64,000 nucleotides of DNA from Solenopsis invicta (lineage: Eukaryota > Arthropoda > Insecta > Hymenoptera > Formicidae), in the NCBI RefSeq assembly GCF_016802725.1, contig NC_052672.1:10054710-10118709 (forward strand), read 5' to 3'. Position 1 is the stretch's first letter; the number at the start of each line of letters is the position of its first letter. A model generated the notes under the pieces. The model ran no database searches. It was not told where the DNA came from and saw nothing but the letters and a program-made list of their open reading frames with translations. The position numbers were made by a program, and so were the translations under genes. Below, piece after piece: positions 1 through 12,718 of the stretch.

Positions 1-201
1 AGCTTGCAAATATTATAAAAAGTTATGCCACATTATCCAATATAAAATATTCAATATATTAAATACGTTCATAATATTGAATGTACAATACTTGATTTTA
101 TTTCACTTAATATTGAGCACGCAATTGTTACGATTGTTTTAATGTACAAATACACTATGTCGCGTTTTAGAGCAACATCTTACTTTTTTTTCCCCTTTCA
201 G

Positions 202-336
202 GCTGTTGATAAAATCGTCGATAGGGCGGACATCAATTTTGATAACGGTTTACCAAGAAGCACGGACAAAGATACGCACCGGATGTTGGGAAAGCGAGGC
301 AATTTTCGAAAGAGTCGTCGTGCTGAGAGACGTCGG
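202..336 (+). CDS. Candidate internal exon, unrecognised product
   Basis: A 135-nt segment is bounded by a pyrimidine tract plus CAG acceptor (ending at 201) and a GTAAGC donor (from 337). It is open for 45 codons in phase 0 at both ends. The peptide starts AVDKIVDRADINFDNG and ends in a very basic stretch (KSRRAERRR) after a GKR triplet. GKR is the kind of sequence seen at amidation/cleavage sites of secreted peptide precursors, but nothing else supports that reading. I could not find partner exons in the following 12 kb, so it may belong to a gene entering from the left edge, or be a non-coding exon. The family is not recognised. Confidence 0.3.
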
Positions 337-3300
337 GTAAGCAATTTTCTTATCGGGGCGTCATTTCCGGCCGTTTATCTCATGGCTTGTAGTTAAGAAG
401 GGACATTGATTAAAGGCCCATTTTAACTCCCGGTAAAATACCTTCGCTGTCGTCGTCGCCTCGGGCACCACCCCCTCCGAAGTCGTCTCCTCATTTCGCT
501 CCTTTTGATTCAATTTACGAGTAGGATGGCGTCGATAAAGGTACCCCGATCTCATACTTAGCCCTTCACCCCCATTTTCTTGCCATCTTGCATCGTGGTA
601 TCTGTCTCCCTTGCCCGATCTCGAGTACCTGAATTCACCTCCATTTCCTACTGCGAGTTGGCCATGTTTCGCCTTCGTTCCTCCCTCTCTCTTTCTCGCT
701 CTACTCTCTCTCGTCTTTCCTCTCGCCTCAGTTTTATCTCGCCAAGATCAAATCATTCGATTCCCTTTCGCGAGTCGAATGGCCATAATCGTCTTGCTGT
801 TACTTCCAAAGAAAAAGAGGGTCGTTTCAACTGCTATTTTCCCTTTCTAGATGGCATTAAATGACCGAACGGTCATTTTACTTCACACTGATACGACTGG
901 TCAGTAATAGTCTAGCTTTTGACAATGTACGAGGTGAGAAAAAAGCTCTACGCGATTTTATCTTCGACAAAGAGATAGTGTGAGATAAACGACGTGATAA
1001 ATGCAAAAGATTATATCGCGAGTTCACTTTGTTCAGTTCCAGATAATTTAGTTTACAGCTAATGCTGGGAGAAAATGTTTAATCCGTGACGTTTTTAAAC
1101 GTTCTAATAAAAGTATAAATTGTAATATTCATCGCGAATAATTTCTATAAAGAAAAGAATATTAATTAAATTATAACATAATTATGTCTGTTGAATACCC
1201 ACTCAATCTTGCTCTTGACTTTACACGTACATTCGCTGAACAATACGATCTTACAGTAATAAGGACAAATTCCAGATATATCGTCGCTGGAGACAAATCT
1301 CCGGAGAAATTTACATTTTAATAATAACGGCCAACTGTGTCATCGGTGAGCGGAGTTGTGCCAAGGCGGGACGAGGAGCGAGGCGGGAGGAGAGAGACTG
1401 GCGTCGACAAGACGCGACCGAAGTTTGATATTTCGCCGAAAAGTCCTCGCATTGTCTAAAAGTTGATGGTGTCACCCCAAGGAGGAAGATAACATCTGGT
1501 GCTGCCTCCATCAACAGCCTACTCCCCCGCGCCCATTCGTGCAACCACCCCTATCCGCGAAGTGAAGGAAACTCGTCTTCAATTATTCTTGTACCCACCA
1601 TCCATCCCACCTCTCTTCGTCTCTCGTTCTTTCTTACACGGCTTTCCACGTTGCCACCATCCGGTTCATCCGTTTCCCACCCTCGCGCCTCAGAATCTCC
1701 CTAGAACTCAACCTCTTTCTCCGCCATTCCATCTGTCACGCAATCCTGATGAACGACGAGTTTACGAAATTACGAGACGCAAAGCGGAATTCATTTGCAT
1801 TCCTGAAAAATGTATATACACGTACAAATACGACGTTTGACACGAATGTTACACAGAGATTGTCTCCAACAACGTTTCCCAACGTTTCGTGTAGATGATA
1901 CTCTTCCTGGCTCCTTCCTTATTTTTTTGACCCAACTAAGAATCCCGTCCGTGCCATGAATCGAGGAAGTGCTAATCCTATCAATCAAAATATATTAAAG
2001 CTCGGCCCGCTTTTAGATCCCGGCGCTGTGCTTACCCTTCTTTTCTTCGACTTCACCCTTTTAATAAATTCTCTCGCCGGGAGCGAAAGGAGCGATTTAA
2101 AGAGTTTTCGCGGGAAAGGAGCAGGTTGCGAGGGAGGGCTGCGAGAGCCGAGATTCCGAGTCCGAGCAGCTGGCCTTTGAGGGTGTCGTAACTATTTAAT
2201 TCTAAAAGACATCGCTGTCTCCTGCTCGCACCGACGCCGCTGTTTCCCGACCTCTTCTCTTTGCATCACAAAAGAACCGCAGGAAATTCCAATTCCCGTC
2301 GAACGTCACCTCGGGATCGTTCGGGCGAGCTGCCGGCGGCCCTTTGTTCGGCGTTATTATTTTCCTATTAGCAAGAATCTGTACAATAAACGCGATGAAC
2401 GATCCCGGAACTCTTGTATTTGTCGATAAGCCGGATGAAAATTTTATTTGTATTTGTGTGAGGCAACAGCGACGCGACATTTTTCCAGGTAATAAACAAA
2501 ATTTTTTCCAAAAATATACAACGCGTATGTACGTTCTCTTTGCTAGTTTTACGCTTTATGATTACATGTATTAACTGTTAACCGCCTTTTGTCGACACGG
2601 ACGCGAATGAAAATGTCAATAAATCTGTAACAGCAGACTGTAATCTGGTGGCAGAAGCGCCATTGGTGGCGTTCACACGTGTAACGATCAGTAGGAGTCA
2701 TATAAAGCACACAAATGACATAGATTTTTCATAATTACACATTGAACGAATCCGAAACGGATGCCGCGCGGCTTGGTGTCAGTGTACGGACACGCGCGAG
2801 AGCGCGTTATCACGCCGTTAAATATCATTTGCTAATTAGCTTCATCGCTCGACGTGTAACCATAAATTATTCTGTCTATTTCGATGTATGGAAGCTCCCC
2901 GGCTGCGAGTTCGGTGAGAATTAACCATAACATCGCGTCGACTGTTCGGAATTGTGATTATCCCCCGTGCATTTTAAAATAATTAATATTTATTCTGGTT
3001 CCGCGCGCCGTGTATGTGAAATATAGGAAATTTCAATTCTTCAAAGCGTATAAATTATTATGTTCTAAATGGAAGCGCTCTGCTGTGTAATATTTCTCTT
3101 TGTCTCTCCGATATTCTCCGCGAGATACGCGCGCGCGCGACCGGGTTATTTCACGTATAACATTCTACGTACGAGGGTATAAAATATTTAGCTCGTCCTA
3201 TTTTATTATATTACAACCTATTTCGCGAAGAGAACGCTTGTTGCGAAACAGCGAATAACACGGAGGAAGAAAGATAGGAATTTTTCAGGTGTAACGCTCT

Positions 3301-3652
3301 GCTAAAGTGTCTTCCTGGTCTCTGTCAGGAAAAAAATAGCTTCGCATGTTTCCACACGACACTCACACATTCAAGTATTATCCGACTTTGCATCCTAATA
3401 TTCCGGAAAAACACAAGCGGAATATTTATCGTTTGCAATATTACTGATATCACCGTGTGTCGTAAAAGGATTGCATTGTTATAGTGACGTTGATCGATAA
3501 GGTGCAAGGTAATCGTATTGTTCTTACTTTTGCGTATCTGTTATAAAGATTTAATAAAAAGGCAATGCTACATATTATTCCTACAAAGTGAAGGACTACC
3601 AAGTTGAAAATAAAATTTCGCAAACGACAAGGCATGAAATCGTAGAAAGCCG

Positions 3653-3662
3653 AGACGACGAT

Positions 3663-3694
<32 letters not shown>

Positions 3695-3720
3695 CGACGG
3701 CGGCGGCGACGCGACGCGAC
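3653..3720. repeat. GAC/GAT/GGC trinucleotide microsatellite
   Basis: About 68 bp of trinucleotide repeat, mainly GAC with some GAT, passing into GGC and GCGAC. It is open in several frames (poly-Asp, poly-Thr or, on the minus strand, poly-Val), which explains the odd open frames here. No splice or homology evidence makes it coding. Confidence 0.9.
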
Positions 3721-6700
3721 GTTTCAAAGTGTTCGCCGCTGGAAACATCTCTCGTCCACCTCACCATTTCTCCGTCTCTCTTCGGCTTTGAGGATTGCCC
3801 TCCGAAAACTGGTAAGGTGCAAGGTACAATGCTTGGTGGGTACAGTGTGTCCGACGTTCCTCCGGGGAGCGATCAATGATAGGCCGGGGGTACGAGTCAC
3901 GTGACCTCGCCGCGGGGAGTTCGCGCAATGCATCACCAACCAACCACCCAGACTACCCTCCTCCACCCCCTTTCTGCCTCGGCTCTCCACCCGATCCCCT
4001 GTATCCTCCGACTGCCTCCGTCATCCTCTTGCGCGCCCCTCGACACCCCGCAACACCATCCTAGCCAGCCGTCTCGTATCCTGGTACCCCACTCTTCACT
4101 TTTCATCCACCCTTCGTGCACACCCTCCCCTTGGCACCGCCGCAGAGCTCGTTCGCTTGCCGCCGCCACTACCACGTTTCTGTACTCTCCACCGCGCAGA
4201 CACGCTGGGAGTACTAAACGGGATTGTTGCTACGTTGCTCTTGGCGACCAGCAAGTGTCGCCGTCGTCGTCTTCGTCTTCGTCGAAGACGAAGGCGACGT
4301 TCCGTCGCTCGCTCGCTCTCACACCACTTCCTCACCTCTCGTACCTCGTTGCTCGAAGCCCCGCTTCGTTTTCGAATCAACCGACGTTTCGGTAAATGGG
4401 AACGCTGTGCACTTTTCTCCCGCATTTCTTTACATTTAAATAATACTCGATAATTAGATTCGAATTGGAATAATACTTGCGAATTGATGGTTAAATCGAT
4501 GCTTCCGCTTTCTACGTTGACAAATGAGAAGCATTATATCAACGCGTTTTACTGTAAAATTTCTTTCCTTTCGAAGACGGAGGAAAATAGGATCGATATC
4601 GCTTCAAACGCTGCGTTTATTTAATGATCGTGTGATTTTGGTTGAACTGCGGATTGCAGGCGCCGCATCACTGCGAGTTTTCTTCATCGGTCGCGTCGCA
4701 TAGCTCTTTGCTTTCAAGAAAATTAAATTTCTACCCTGATAAATTATCCGGCCTTCCCAACACTTTTCTATCATCTCCCGCTGCTCGACGTTTCGCGTCG
4801 CGCTCCGCTTTCGTGCATTTTCAGATACCAATTACGTTATTGCTTCATATTATTTTATCACTCCGCATTTTGCAAGCCGCGAGTTTGTATACCTATATAT
4901 TTCCCATTTTCATTATTCCATTATACATTAGCCATTAAAATAAAACCAATTTTCCCACTCATTGTTATTTTTATGCGTGTTATATACGTAATATTATACG
5001 TGTAATTCCAAAGCGAATGAATGAATATTTTCACAATAATTCACTTTATCGCGAATGCTTTATCGCGAATAATCTAAAAGCGCATCCGCCGTTCTCACAT
5101 AATTGACTCCCCCAAATTGAATTGAAACTATCGCTTCGCGATACCGACGTTAAAGGTCTCGAAATGGTTTCGCCATTAACCTACTTGCCACAGCAAAACC
5201 GATACAAGCGAATCGAGTGTAGCATGTAATCCAATGACCTGCTCCAACGAGAACATAAATATTTCCAAACTCTGCGGGTCATTAATAGATGCATTATAAC
5301 ATTGAAATATTTATCACGATTTCATAATTATTCTATTAATACCAATTGTGTTACGATAATATTATAATTTCAAGCGCAATATTTTCAGGTACAATATTAC
5401 ATAAGAGAAAGATAGATGGTCACACGCATTCGTATAAAAATGTAATAACATTTGATATGTGTGAAAGAGAAAAAAAGAGAAAGAGAGACTCTTGGGAAAT
5501 CATAGCATCTATTACTCACACGACAGATCGTCTCAAAAGACAAAAAAAAATATTTTATGTATCTGTCAACGAGCGTATAGTGCGTATCGTGCTCACAACG
5601 TTATCTTTAACGGGATTTCGTTAACAACAAAACAGAAAGAAAAATGTTCCTTGATTTTTTGCGATTTACATTTTGAAAAAATTTCCTGTTTGAAACCAAA
5701 AAAAAGCAATTGATAAAAACAAAGAAAAAATTTTTTATTAATTTATAAAGTTAATTACTTAATAATTCAAAACTAATATATTTAAGATTAACATTTTTTA
5801 TTAAGTATAAATAAAATTTTTTAAAATATATAAAAAATAATACAAAATAAAATTTTAATTATATTTTTAACGCATTTATAAGACTTTATTGCATTTTTGA
5901 GAGAAACATTTATCTTGTTTATTTGCATACAAAACAAGGATAAAACAATGTCTCTCGCAATAAATCCGTTCGCGTTCAAAAAACACATAATTATTGAAGC
6001 ATTTTCACTACAAAATTTAAAAATTATAAAAAAATATTTACAAGGTTTCCTTAAACAATTTATAAAATTATATTCAATAATTAAAACAAAATAAAATTAA
6101 AAAATTTAGAATTGGTATTTACAGTAATTTAATTTTATCTTGGGTTAATAATATTTTTCTTCTCTGATTTCTCGGTTTTCTCTGACTGCCAACAATCCCA
6201 TTTTAATTTAAAATTTTCAGCTTATTTCGAACGAATATTCTCTCTATAAAAATTGTTCTTCTATTTCTCGCTCGAGTTTGATATTAAGTAGGTGACAAAC
6301 GGAACTTTAATAATCTCGCTTAGTAGCAATAGCTGACAGCAGGTACAATGTAACGGATTGACGAGTTTACGGTGACACTGTCGCCTGACGTACGATCGCG
6401 TGTGCGTTACAACGTCAGGGTAAACAACCCTTATTGGCCATAATACCGTGGCAGAATGTCAACCTTCGACCGGTAACCTGCGTTCTACGCTTGGTATGCT
6501 CGTTACGACCCTGTTCGCCGCACGATAACTTCGAGGTTACTGCCATCACTTACATTTCGCCATCAACGACACTGCCACTTGGGGCTACTACCACTGATTT
6601 GCGAACGAAACACGCTCGAGTTAGCGAGGAATAAAAGAAAATGTAGAGTAGATTTATTTCGCTTGCCTTACCCGCGCGATAAGGTGAAATTATTTCTACA

Positions 6701-7904
6701 AACTGCTTTCGGTTAATTACTTGCATATATAGCTCGAGTAATCTAGATTCTAGCACCTGCAAAGGCGAAATTGTGATAACGGCTGTGTGAAATAATGTTA
6801 ACGCGATACCATTATTATAGCGCCCCTACGTCGTTGCTCTACAGCGTAATTAATATCAAGAGTTACATAAATCGTGGTTAAAAAGAGAAGGGTGAAAGGG
6901 GTCTTAAAAATACGCGTTTGTATAAATTTCCCTTCTGTCAAGAGAAAAAAAAAAATTAAAATAATTTCTTCTATAAACACAGCATATATTTTCTGTCAGC
7001 TGCATATTAAATTTTTGGATATTTTGTTTCTTTTCAAATCAGTAAGAATTAATAACAGTAATCCCTATGTTTATTTGTCCACAGGCACTTTCTCACGGCG
7101 TTCCGAGCGGATAACTATATGGTATGACGGATGAAGTTTCTGGAATATCCAATGAAGTCAGCGTGCAAACTAAGGCAGAGGTATGAACACGCGGACGGAT
7201 TATGGACGGTTGCGATGCATGGTCCGCGTGCGGACCCCCCCACGAGCGAGCGAGGTTTAGGCGCGTGCGAGCTGGATTTATGACCCCCATTATGACGTTG
7301 ACGTATCGCCTTCGTGAGGGTGGCCTAAAGCAAACCCAAGGCGAATCTAAGCCCCGTGTATCTAAGCCAACGGCTAGCCACAGGTCACCGCGACCGGTAC
7401 GAGAATACTTTGGGCTAATCCTGCGGCTCGCCATATCTACGACAACTTTAATTAACAAATGTTTTATTTTGCAACACACGATGCGCATGACACCTTTATC
7501 TCGTTCTGCGGAGCAGAGTATTTTTTTTAATATTCATTAAAATGATTGGTATTAAATAATATGAAATTGTTCCTCATATTAACAACGATGTTTCAAATAA
7601 AGTAACTGTATCTTATGTGACCTATCTAAACTTTGTAATTTTTTTATAATTTTTTGCCGAATCTAGAAATAAAAATTGATGATCCAATTCAAAGTAGAAA
7701 ACATTTCTAAACATTAATATAAAATACTGAACAATTTCAAATATTTATCTAGATAAAAATTTTGTTTAGAAAAAGTGCTATTTAATAAAAGTACCGAAGA
7801 AATTACGATCGATGTGTGTATATTCATTATATAACTAGACCATATCGGTCTTACCTGGCAAAAAATTTCTTTCTTTTTTTTTTTATGAGGATGTTACGAT
7901 AAAA

Positions 7905-8205
7905 ATGTAAATTAAATATAAGGTTGTAAACTACAAATTTCTAGAGCTATATGTACAATAATATGAACTGCGGAAATTACAACCATCACTCTCTCTTAAC
8001 AGTTAGAAAGCAGTAAAAGCTTTCCCACGAAATATTAGATCATGAGAAACATAATCGAGAAAACTCTACCTTTGACTTCACTGTCAATAACAGAATACAC
8101 AAACTGAGCAGCTGTTGCAAACAAGTCACGTTGACAGTCTGTATAACATACTCGGATTATTTGTTCAATTCACCAAGTAACTACTTGAAAACAAGTCTGC
8201 CATGT
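7905..8205. repeat. Dispersed repeat, internal-region copy
   Basis: About 300 bp aligns by eye with 62765-63065. Shared blocks include an exact match around CCCACGAAATATTAGATCATGA, followed in both by ACTGTCAA, AATACACAAA, GAGCAG, GCAAACAAGTCAC, TTGTTCAATTCA and GTAACTACTT. The inverted-repeat ends seen in the 62.6-63.3 kb copy are not obvious here, so this is probably a truncated or older copy. Confidence 0.75.
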
Positions 8206-10123
8206 TGGGTACAGTTACCTTACATTTGATTATTACATTAAGAAAAGAATATCTTATTCCATGTTAATATTACGTTAGAGATGAGGGGAGGAGTCATTCA
8301 AACAAAAGAGCAGACACATCCGAAAGTCAAGAACATCGAATTAACGGACACCGAACTGTCGCCGAGTTGGACAAGCGACGTAATCGCGGCGCGGCACGAA
8401 AATTATTGGCATCTTCCGTTCCATAATGGTTGTCTAGCGCCGCAATAAAGCAGACGAGGAAAGGGGAAGAGAAACGGGGGAGACAGTGGCGCATTGACGA
8501 TTTAAAGGGCGTGCGAACTCGCTTTTACGCGTCGGATGCGAAACCCCGCGATTCAATTTATATCCTCTGACCGCGCGCTTCCTGTCTACGGCGCGCACAA
8601 TCTTTCGGGATTGCACCACTTCGTCCACTTCCGGGGGATTCCACTTCCCCTGTGCCCCCTCCCCCTCACCCTCTATGAAATACGACAATGATTCTATCGG
8701 CAGCGAGCGTCGCGACGATTCTCGGGAGGGTGGAAGGGTGACGCAAATAAATCGCGCTGCAAAATGGATCGGGCGGCATGTTATAGTGGTCGACGTTACG
8801 CATCGGCGAGTGTCAAAACACCGTGGAGGAGCCGCAACTACGATGCATTAAAGGAAACCGAGTTAATGGACAAACGTAGAGATGTAAAATTACCGGATTC
8901 AATATGACAGTTACTTACGATAAAATTACGGTAAGATAATAATTTATTGATAATTTTGGTAAAATTCGTTGTGCTTGATAATTTTATGCGCAAATGAGCT
9001 GTGATAATTTTCCAAATTAATCCATGAGATAAAGCAACATTTTTTTTATTAATTATATCTCTAATTGATCCAAATTAATACACTTTTCCTATAAATTTAT
9101 AAATATTTTCTATATTCTCTGTCTCTGATGATGAGAATGCGCGACCATCATTGTTATGAATAGCAATTTTGTTTCTAATGATGAGTCATATAATGAACAA
9201 GAATTAGAGAACAATGTGAACCGACAATTTTTTACATAATTCTTAATTTTTATTAACATTTATAAATTTGTCTTTTTGTTTTGTTGCTTATTCTAGATTT
9301 TTGTTAAATATTTCTGCAATATATAGTAATTACAAAGAAAGTTGATTTTATTTTCTATATGCAATTATAAATTTAAGTGTTACCTTTTTGTTCCACGTGT
9401 AAAATATGGTGATATGAAAAATATAAATTAAATTATATTGCAACTTCACATCTCTTGTTTTGAAAATTTTAATAAAAATTTTATTTTAAGCTTCACTAAT
9501 TACTATGTATTAACTAGTTTCTAATTACTACATGTTACATGTAGCATATAATAAATATATAGTATTAAAATATTCTACGGAGAATACGAGTTAAATAAAA
9601 TATTTTACTCGTGTTATAGACTAAAAGCCCCTTTTAAACTCCATATTAAAATTTTTTATTTCTGAAATTTCTAAATTACCATTTGACCAGTTTTTCAAAA
9701 TTATCAAATAATTTACTGTAATTTATCGAGTATGACCGTCAGATTGGGTCATTTTCTCTAAGCAAACGAGATCGCGTAAAATGAAGATCGGTTCAAAGGC
9801 GGTCATTCGCAAAGAAATTGTCAAAATACATGGCGAAAAGTAAATCGAATATTGTAAGCGAAATAAATCCCCAGGAGACAGATAAAAGAACATATCTCAT
9901 CGATATCACAAACACCTCGTTTCTTAAATCGTTTCTCGAGAAATAAATTCGACAAAACTCCATTCTCTCCGGCACCGCGTAATGTATCTCTATTGTAACT
10001 TCACTCGATATCGCAAGTCAATTCCTTCCCAAGCGAGAGATCGAGGTCTTGAATGCACGGTCAGGGGACCGTACAGAGCTTTACATCGCCGCGTATATGT
10101 AACTATAAGAGTCGAGAGACAAA

Positions 10124-10152
10124 CGGCGGCGGCGGCGGCGGCGGCAGCAGCG
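10124..10152. repeat. GCG trinucleotide repeat
   Basis: A short run of GGC/GCG triplets ending in GCAGCAGCGG, inside a GC-rich island. The alanine-run open frames on both strands derive from it. Confidence 0.85.
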
Positions 10153-10578
10153 GTTATCTGCCGAGGTTGGAAAAAGTAGAAAAGAGAAAGAGAGAGAAAC
10201 AAAGGATAAAAGGAAATATATAGGTAAATTCCGATAACGGAGACTAGGCGAAAGAGAGGAGCGACGGCGCCGGTGGAGAAGAGAGGCGGAAAGAAGAGGA
10301 GAAGACCGTAAGAACGTGGCCGGAGTAAGAAAGATGGGACGAAAACATCGATTGCAGGGGCTTGTAACACCGCGGTACGAACAGAGGGATCAAGCCGAGC
10401 GATAAACCAAGCGGCCTGGAAAATGCCGGATCAACGGTACGATGTTTCAGCAAAAACTGCCTGGAATCGGAACAGACTCGGCTCAAAGAGAGTAGACGGA
10501 CGGGAAGGGAGGGAAAAAGCGCCTTCGCCGGGGCGAAGGATCGAAAACGAGCGTTGGAATCGTGGAAGTCTCCCTCCC

Positions 10579-10579
<1 letters not shown>

Positions 10580-10638
<59 letters not shown>
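10580..10638. repeat. CT dinucleotide microsatellite
   Basis: A nearly perfect CT run of about 59 bp, with a TTTC interruption near its start. The overlapping long open frames (Leu-Ser or Arg-Glu dipeptide runs) are products of this repeat and not genes. Confidence 0.95.
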
Positions 10639-10641
<3 letters not shown>

Positions 10642-12718
10642 GTTTTGCTGTTGTTCTGCGATTCCACCCTCCTCCTAGCAGGTCCTTCGGCGAGCGTTTA
10701 CCGCGATATATATACACGCGAGTACATATATGAATTTTACGTTATGCACCGCGTTATACTGTCGCCCTGCAGACGCGCACGTAGTCCCGACGGATTTATG
10801 AGGGAAGTAATACGAATTAAACTAACGTCTCTGCGCGCGCCCCGGCGATGCGACGCACCGTAAAACGCCGATCCCTGCATGAAATCGAAAATGAGGGTAA
10901 TTCCCCGTGATAAAATATAACAAAGTCCCACACGAACGTGTAACGGTCGCCGCTGGTACACGCGTTTTGATATCAAGATAAATTCAACGTTAACTAATTA
11001 CCCGCACGTATACCGTATTTAATATTAATTAAGTCGCGCTGTTGTTAAATGAGAGACAAGTTTCATCGTACAAAAACAGATGCCCGATATTGTGCCTTGT
11101 AGAAATAAACTGCTGGAAACTATAAAAATATATTCGTCCGAAAAATAGCGTATAAATATAATAATTATCGACTTTTTTTCAATCAAGAAATGTAAATAAA
11201 AAATTAATGGTTTGTTGACGTGCTTCATCTTATTTCTCCTGGAATGTCATCGTACCGTCTTTATAAAAAATGTCTATTATATGTGATACTTAAAGGAAAT
11301 GAGACTCAGCTCTAAATAAGGCACACTTTTCAATTTACCATCTAAAAATGCGCTTTGTGCCAAGAATATATGCTTAAAAGGTGTGTCGTAGAAAGTGGAT
11401 AAAGGGGAACTGAAGAATTAAAATCATCCGCAATATATTTATTTAATGCAACAAAAACTTGTGACGAAGTGAGTAAATGAGCCGTTTTATAAAAATTTAT
11501 TACAAAGTTTATTAAGTATACATTATTTTATGGTTTATTATAACATTATTCAACTTCATAACTATAGAAAATATATATCGATTTTTTAAGATAAATATAC
11601 TTTTGTTATAAATAATGATTTTATTAAATAAGGCTCTCTTATACTTTATTGTCAAGAATTTTATCGCCAAAAATTTCCAAAAGTTAAAAAATTAATTACA
11701 AATAAAAATAAAGATAATTGTAATGTTTAATGGTAGAATAGACTTTAAAAGATTTCATTTTTGTAATTAATAATTATTTTAAAAATGACTTGAAAGATAA
11801 AGTTTAATTTTTTGTTATTTTCAATTTATTTTTTATTCGGACTTCATTAAAAAGTAAAAACAAACATTTAATAAGGTCCAATGTAAGAGTTAAAAAATTT
11901 TTTTTTATTTATTTACAAATAAAAGACAATTTTATTTTTGTGAGTAATTGAAATAAATATTTTATTCTCACTTAGTTTATTTCACTATCTCTATAAATTG
12001 AGTTTATAAATAAAATAAGTTAGATGGACCTTATTCGACTCAGGTATAATGTGTAAAAAATATATGCAAAAATCGGTAACATGTTGAATTTGAGAGAATT
12101 TATAGAACATTCACTAAATCTAGATGACTATGCGAATCTTATTTGGAGGAGGGGGGTCATTAAAATGAGAAATGAATATAGAAGACGGCCATCTGTAAGA
12201 GTATACGTGAAACTTATCACACGCACGAGACTGGAAAGATTAACACAATGACCATCAAGCGTTAGAACTCCGTAGATAACTTATCGAACGATGGTTGCTT
12301 GTTTGATTAACGTGATATCCATCAGTTTAATCATTAATTTAATCTAGTGCTGATCCAATCAGACTCGGTTTTGCGCGATCTTACGTAATAAATTAGATTT
12401 AAAAAATCCAACGCCGTTTGATTCTCCTTATCAACTGAAGGAAGAGGCGGCAGAAGTCATCGTATACCGTTGGAAGATGGCAACGGCTTCAGAGAGTAGC
12501 TAGAGTAACTTCGGAAAGTGGCTTCAGAAAGAGAGAGAAAGAGAGTGGCGACTTGGCGAGGCCAGGTTACCGATCAGAAACAATAATAAGCGCGCGGTAC
12601 CCGCTAGAAGCGTGGGAAACGTCAAACGGCCGTGTTATTGTTCGCCTAATTGTGCAGCGCGCGAGAGTTCCGGTTCGACGACGCGGGGTACCCAGTCCGA
12701 TTATGTAGTGCATCGAAC

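Larger units (their letters stand above)
337..12718. other. Long stretch without a convincing gene
   Basis: This 12-kb stretch alternates AT-rich DNA with GC-rich islands near 1330-2350, 3640-4400, 8290-8780 and 10000-10900. The islands hold long open frames on both strands, but these are low in complexity (Arg/Ser/Pro-rich or dinucleotide-derived) and match no family I know. Islands of this kind may be promoters or 5' exons of genes outside the window. It also contains the microsatellites listed separately and one copy of a dispersed repeat (about 7905-8205). Confidence 0.5.

Noticed and set aside
1311..1840. Open frames of 77 and 113 codons in a GC-rich block
   Set aside because: Overlapping on opposite strands, with no homology or splice signals; more like promoter or leader sequence.
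3588..4453. Several overlapping open frames of 60-164 codons
   Set aside because: All six frames are open because of a stop-poor GC-rich block and the GAC repeat; the products are Arg/Ser/Pro-rich low complexity.
5346..5624. 92-codon frame after a TTTCAG site
   Set aside because: Lys/Arg/Ile-rich product without a recognisable family or a downstream donor.
7093..7540. Overlapping 131- and 112-codon frames on opposite strands
   Set aside because: No family resemblance and no splice structure; GC-rich segment open on both strands.
10244..10863. Long open frames on both strands (126-157 codons)
   Set aside because: They arise from the CT and GCG microsatellites and GC-rich composition; dipeptide runs, no family motif, no splice support.
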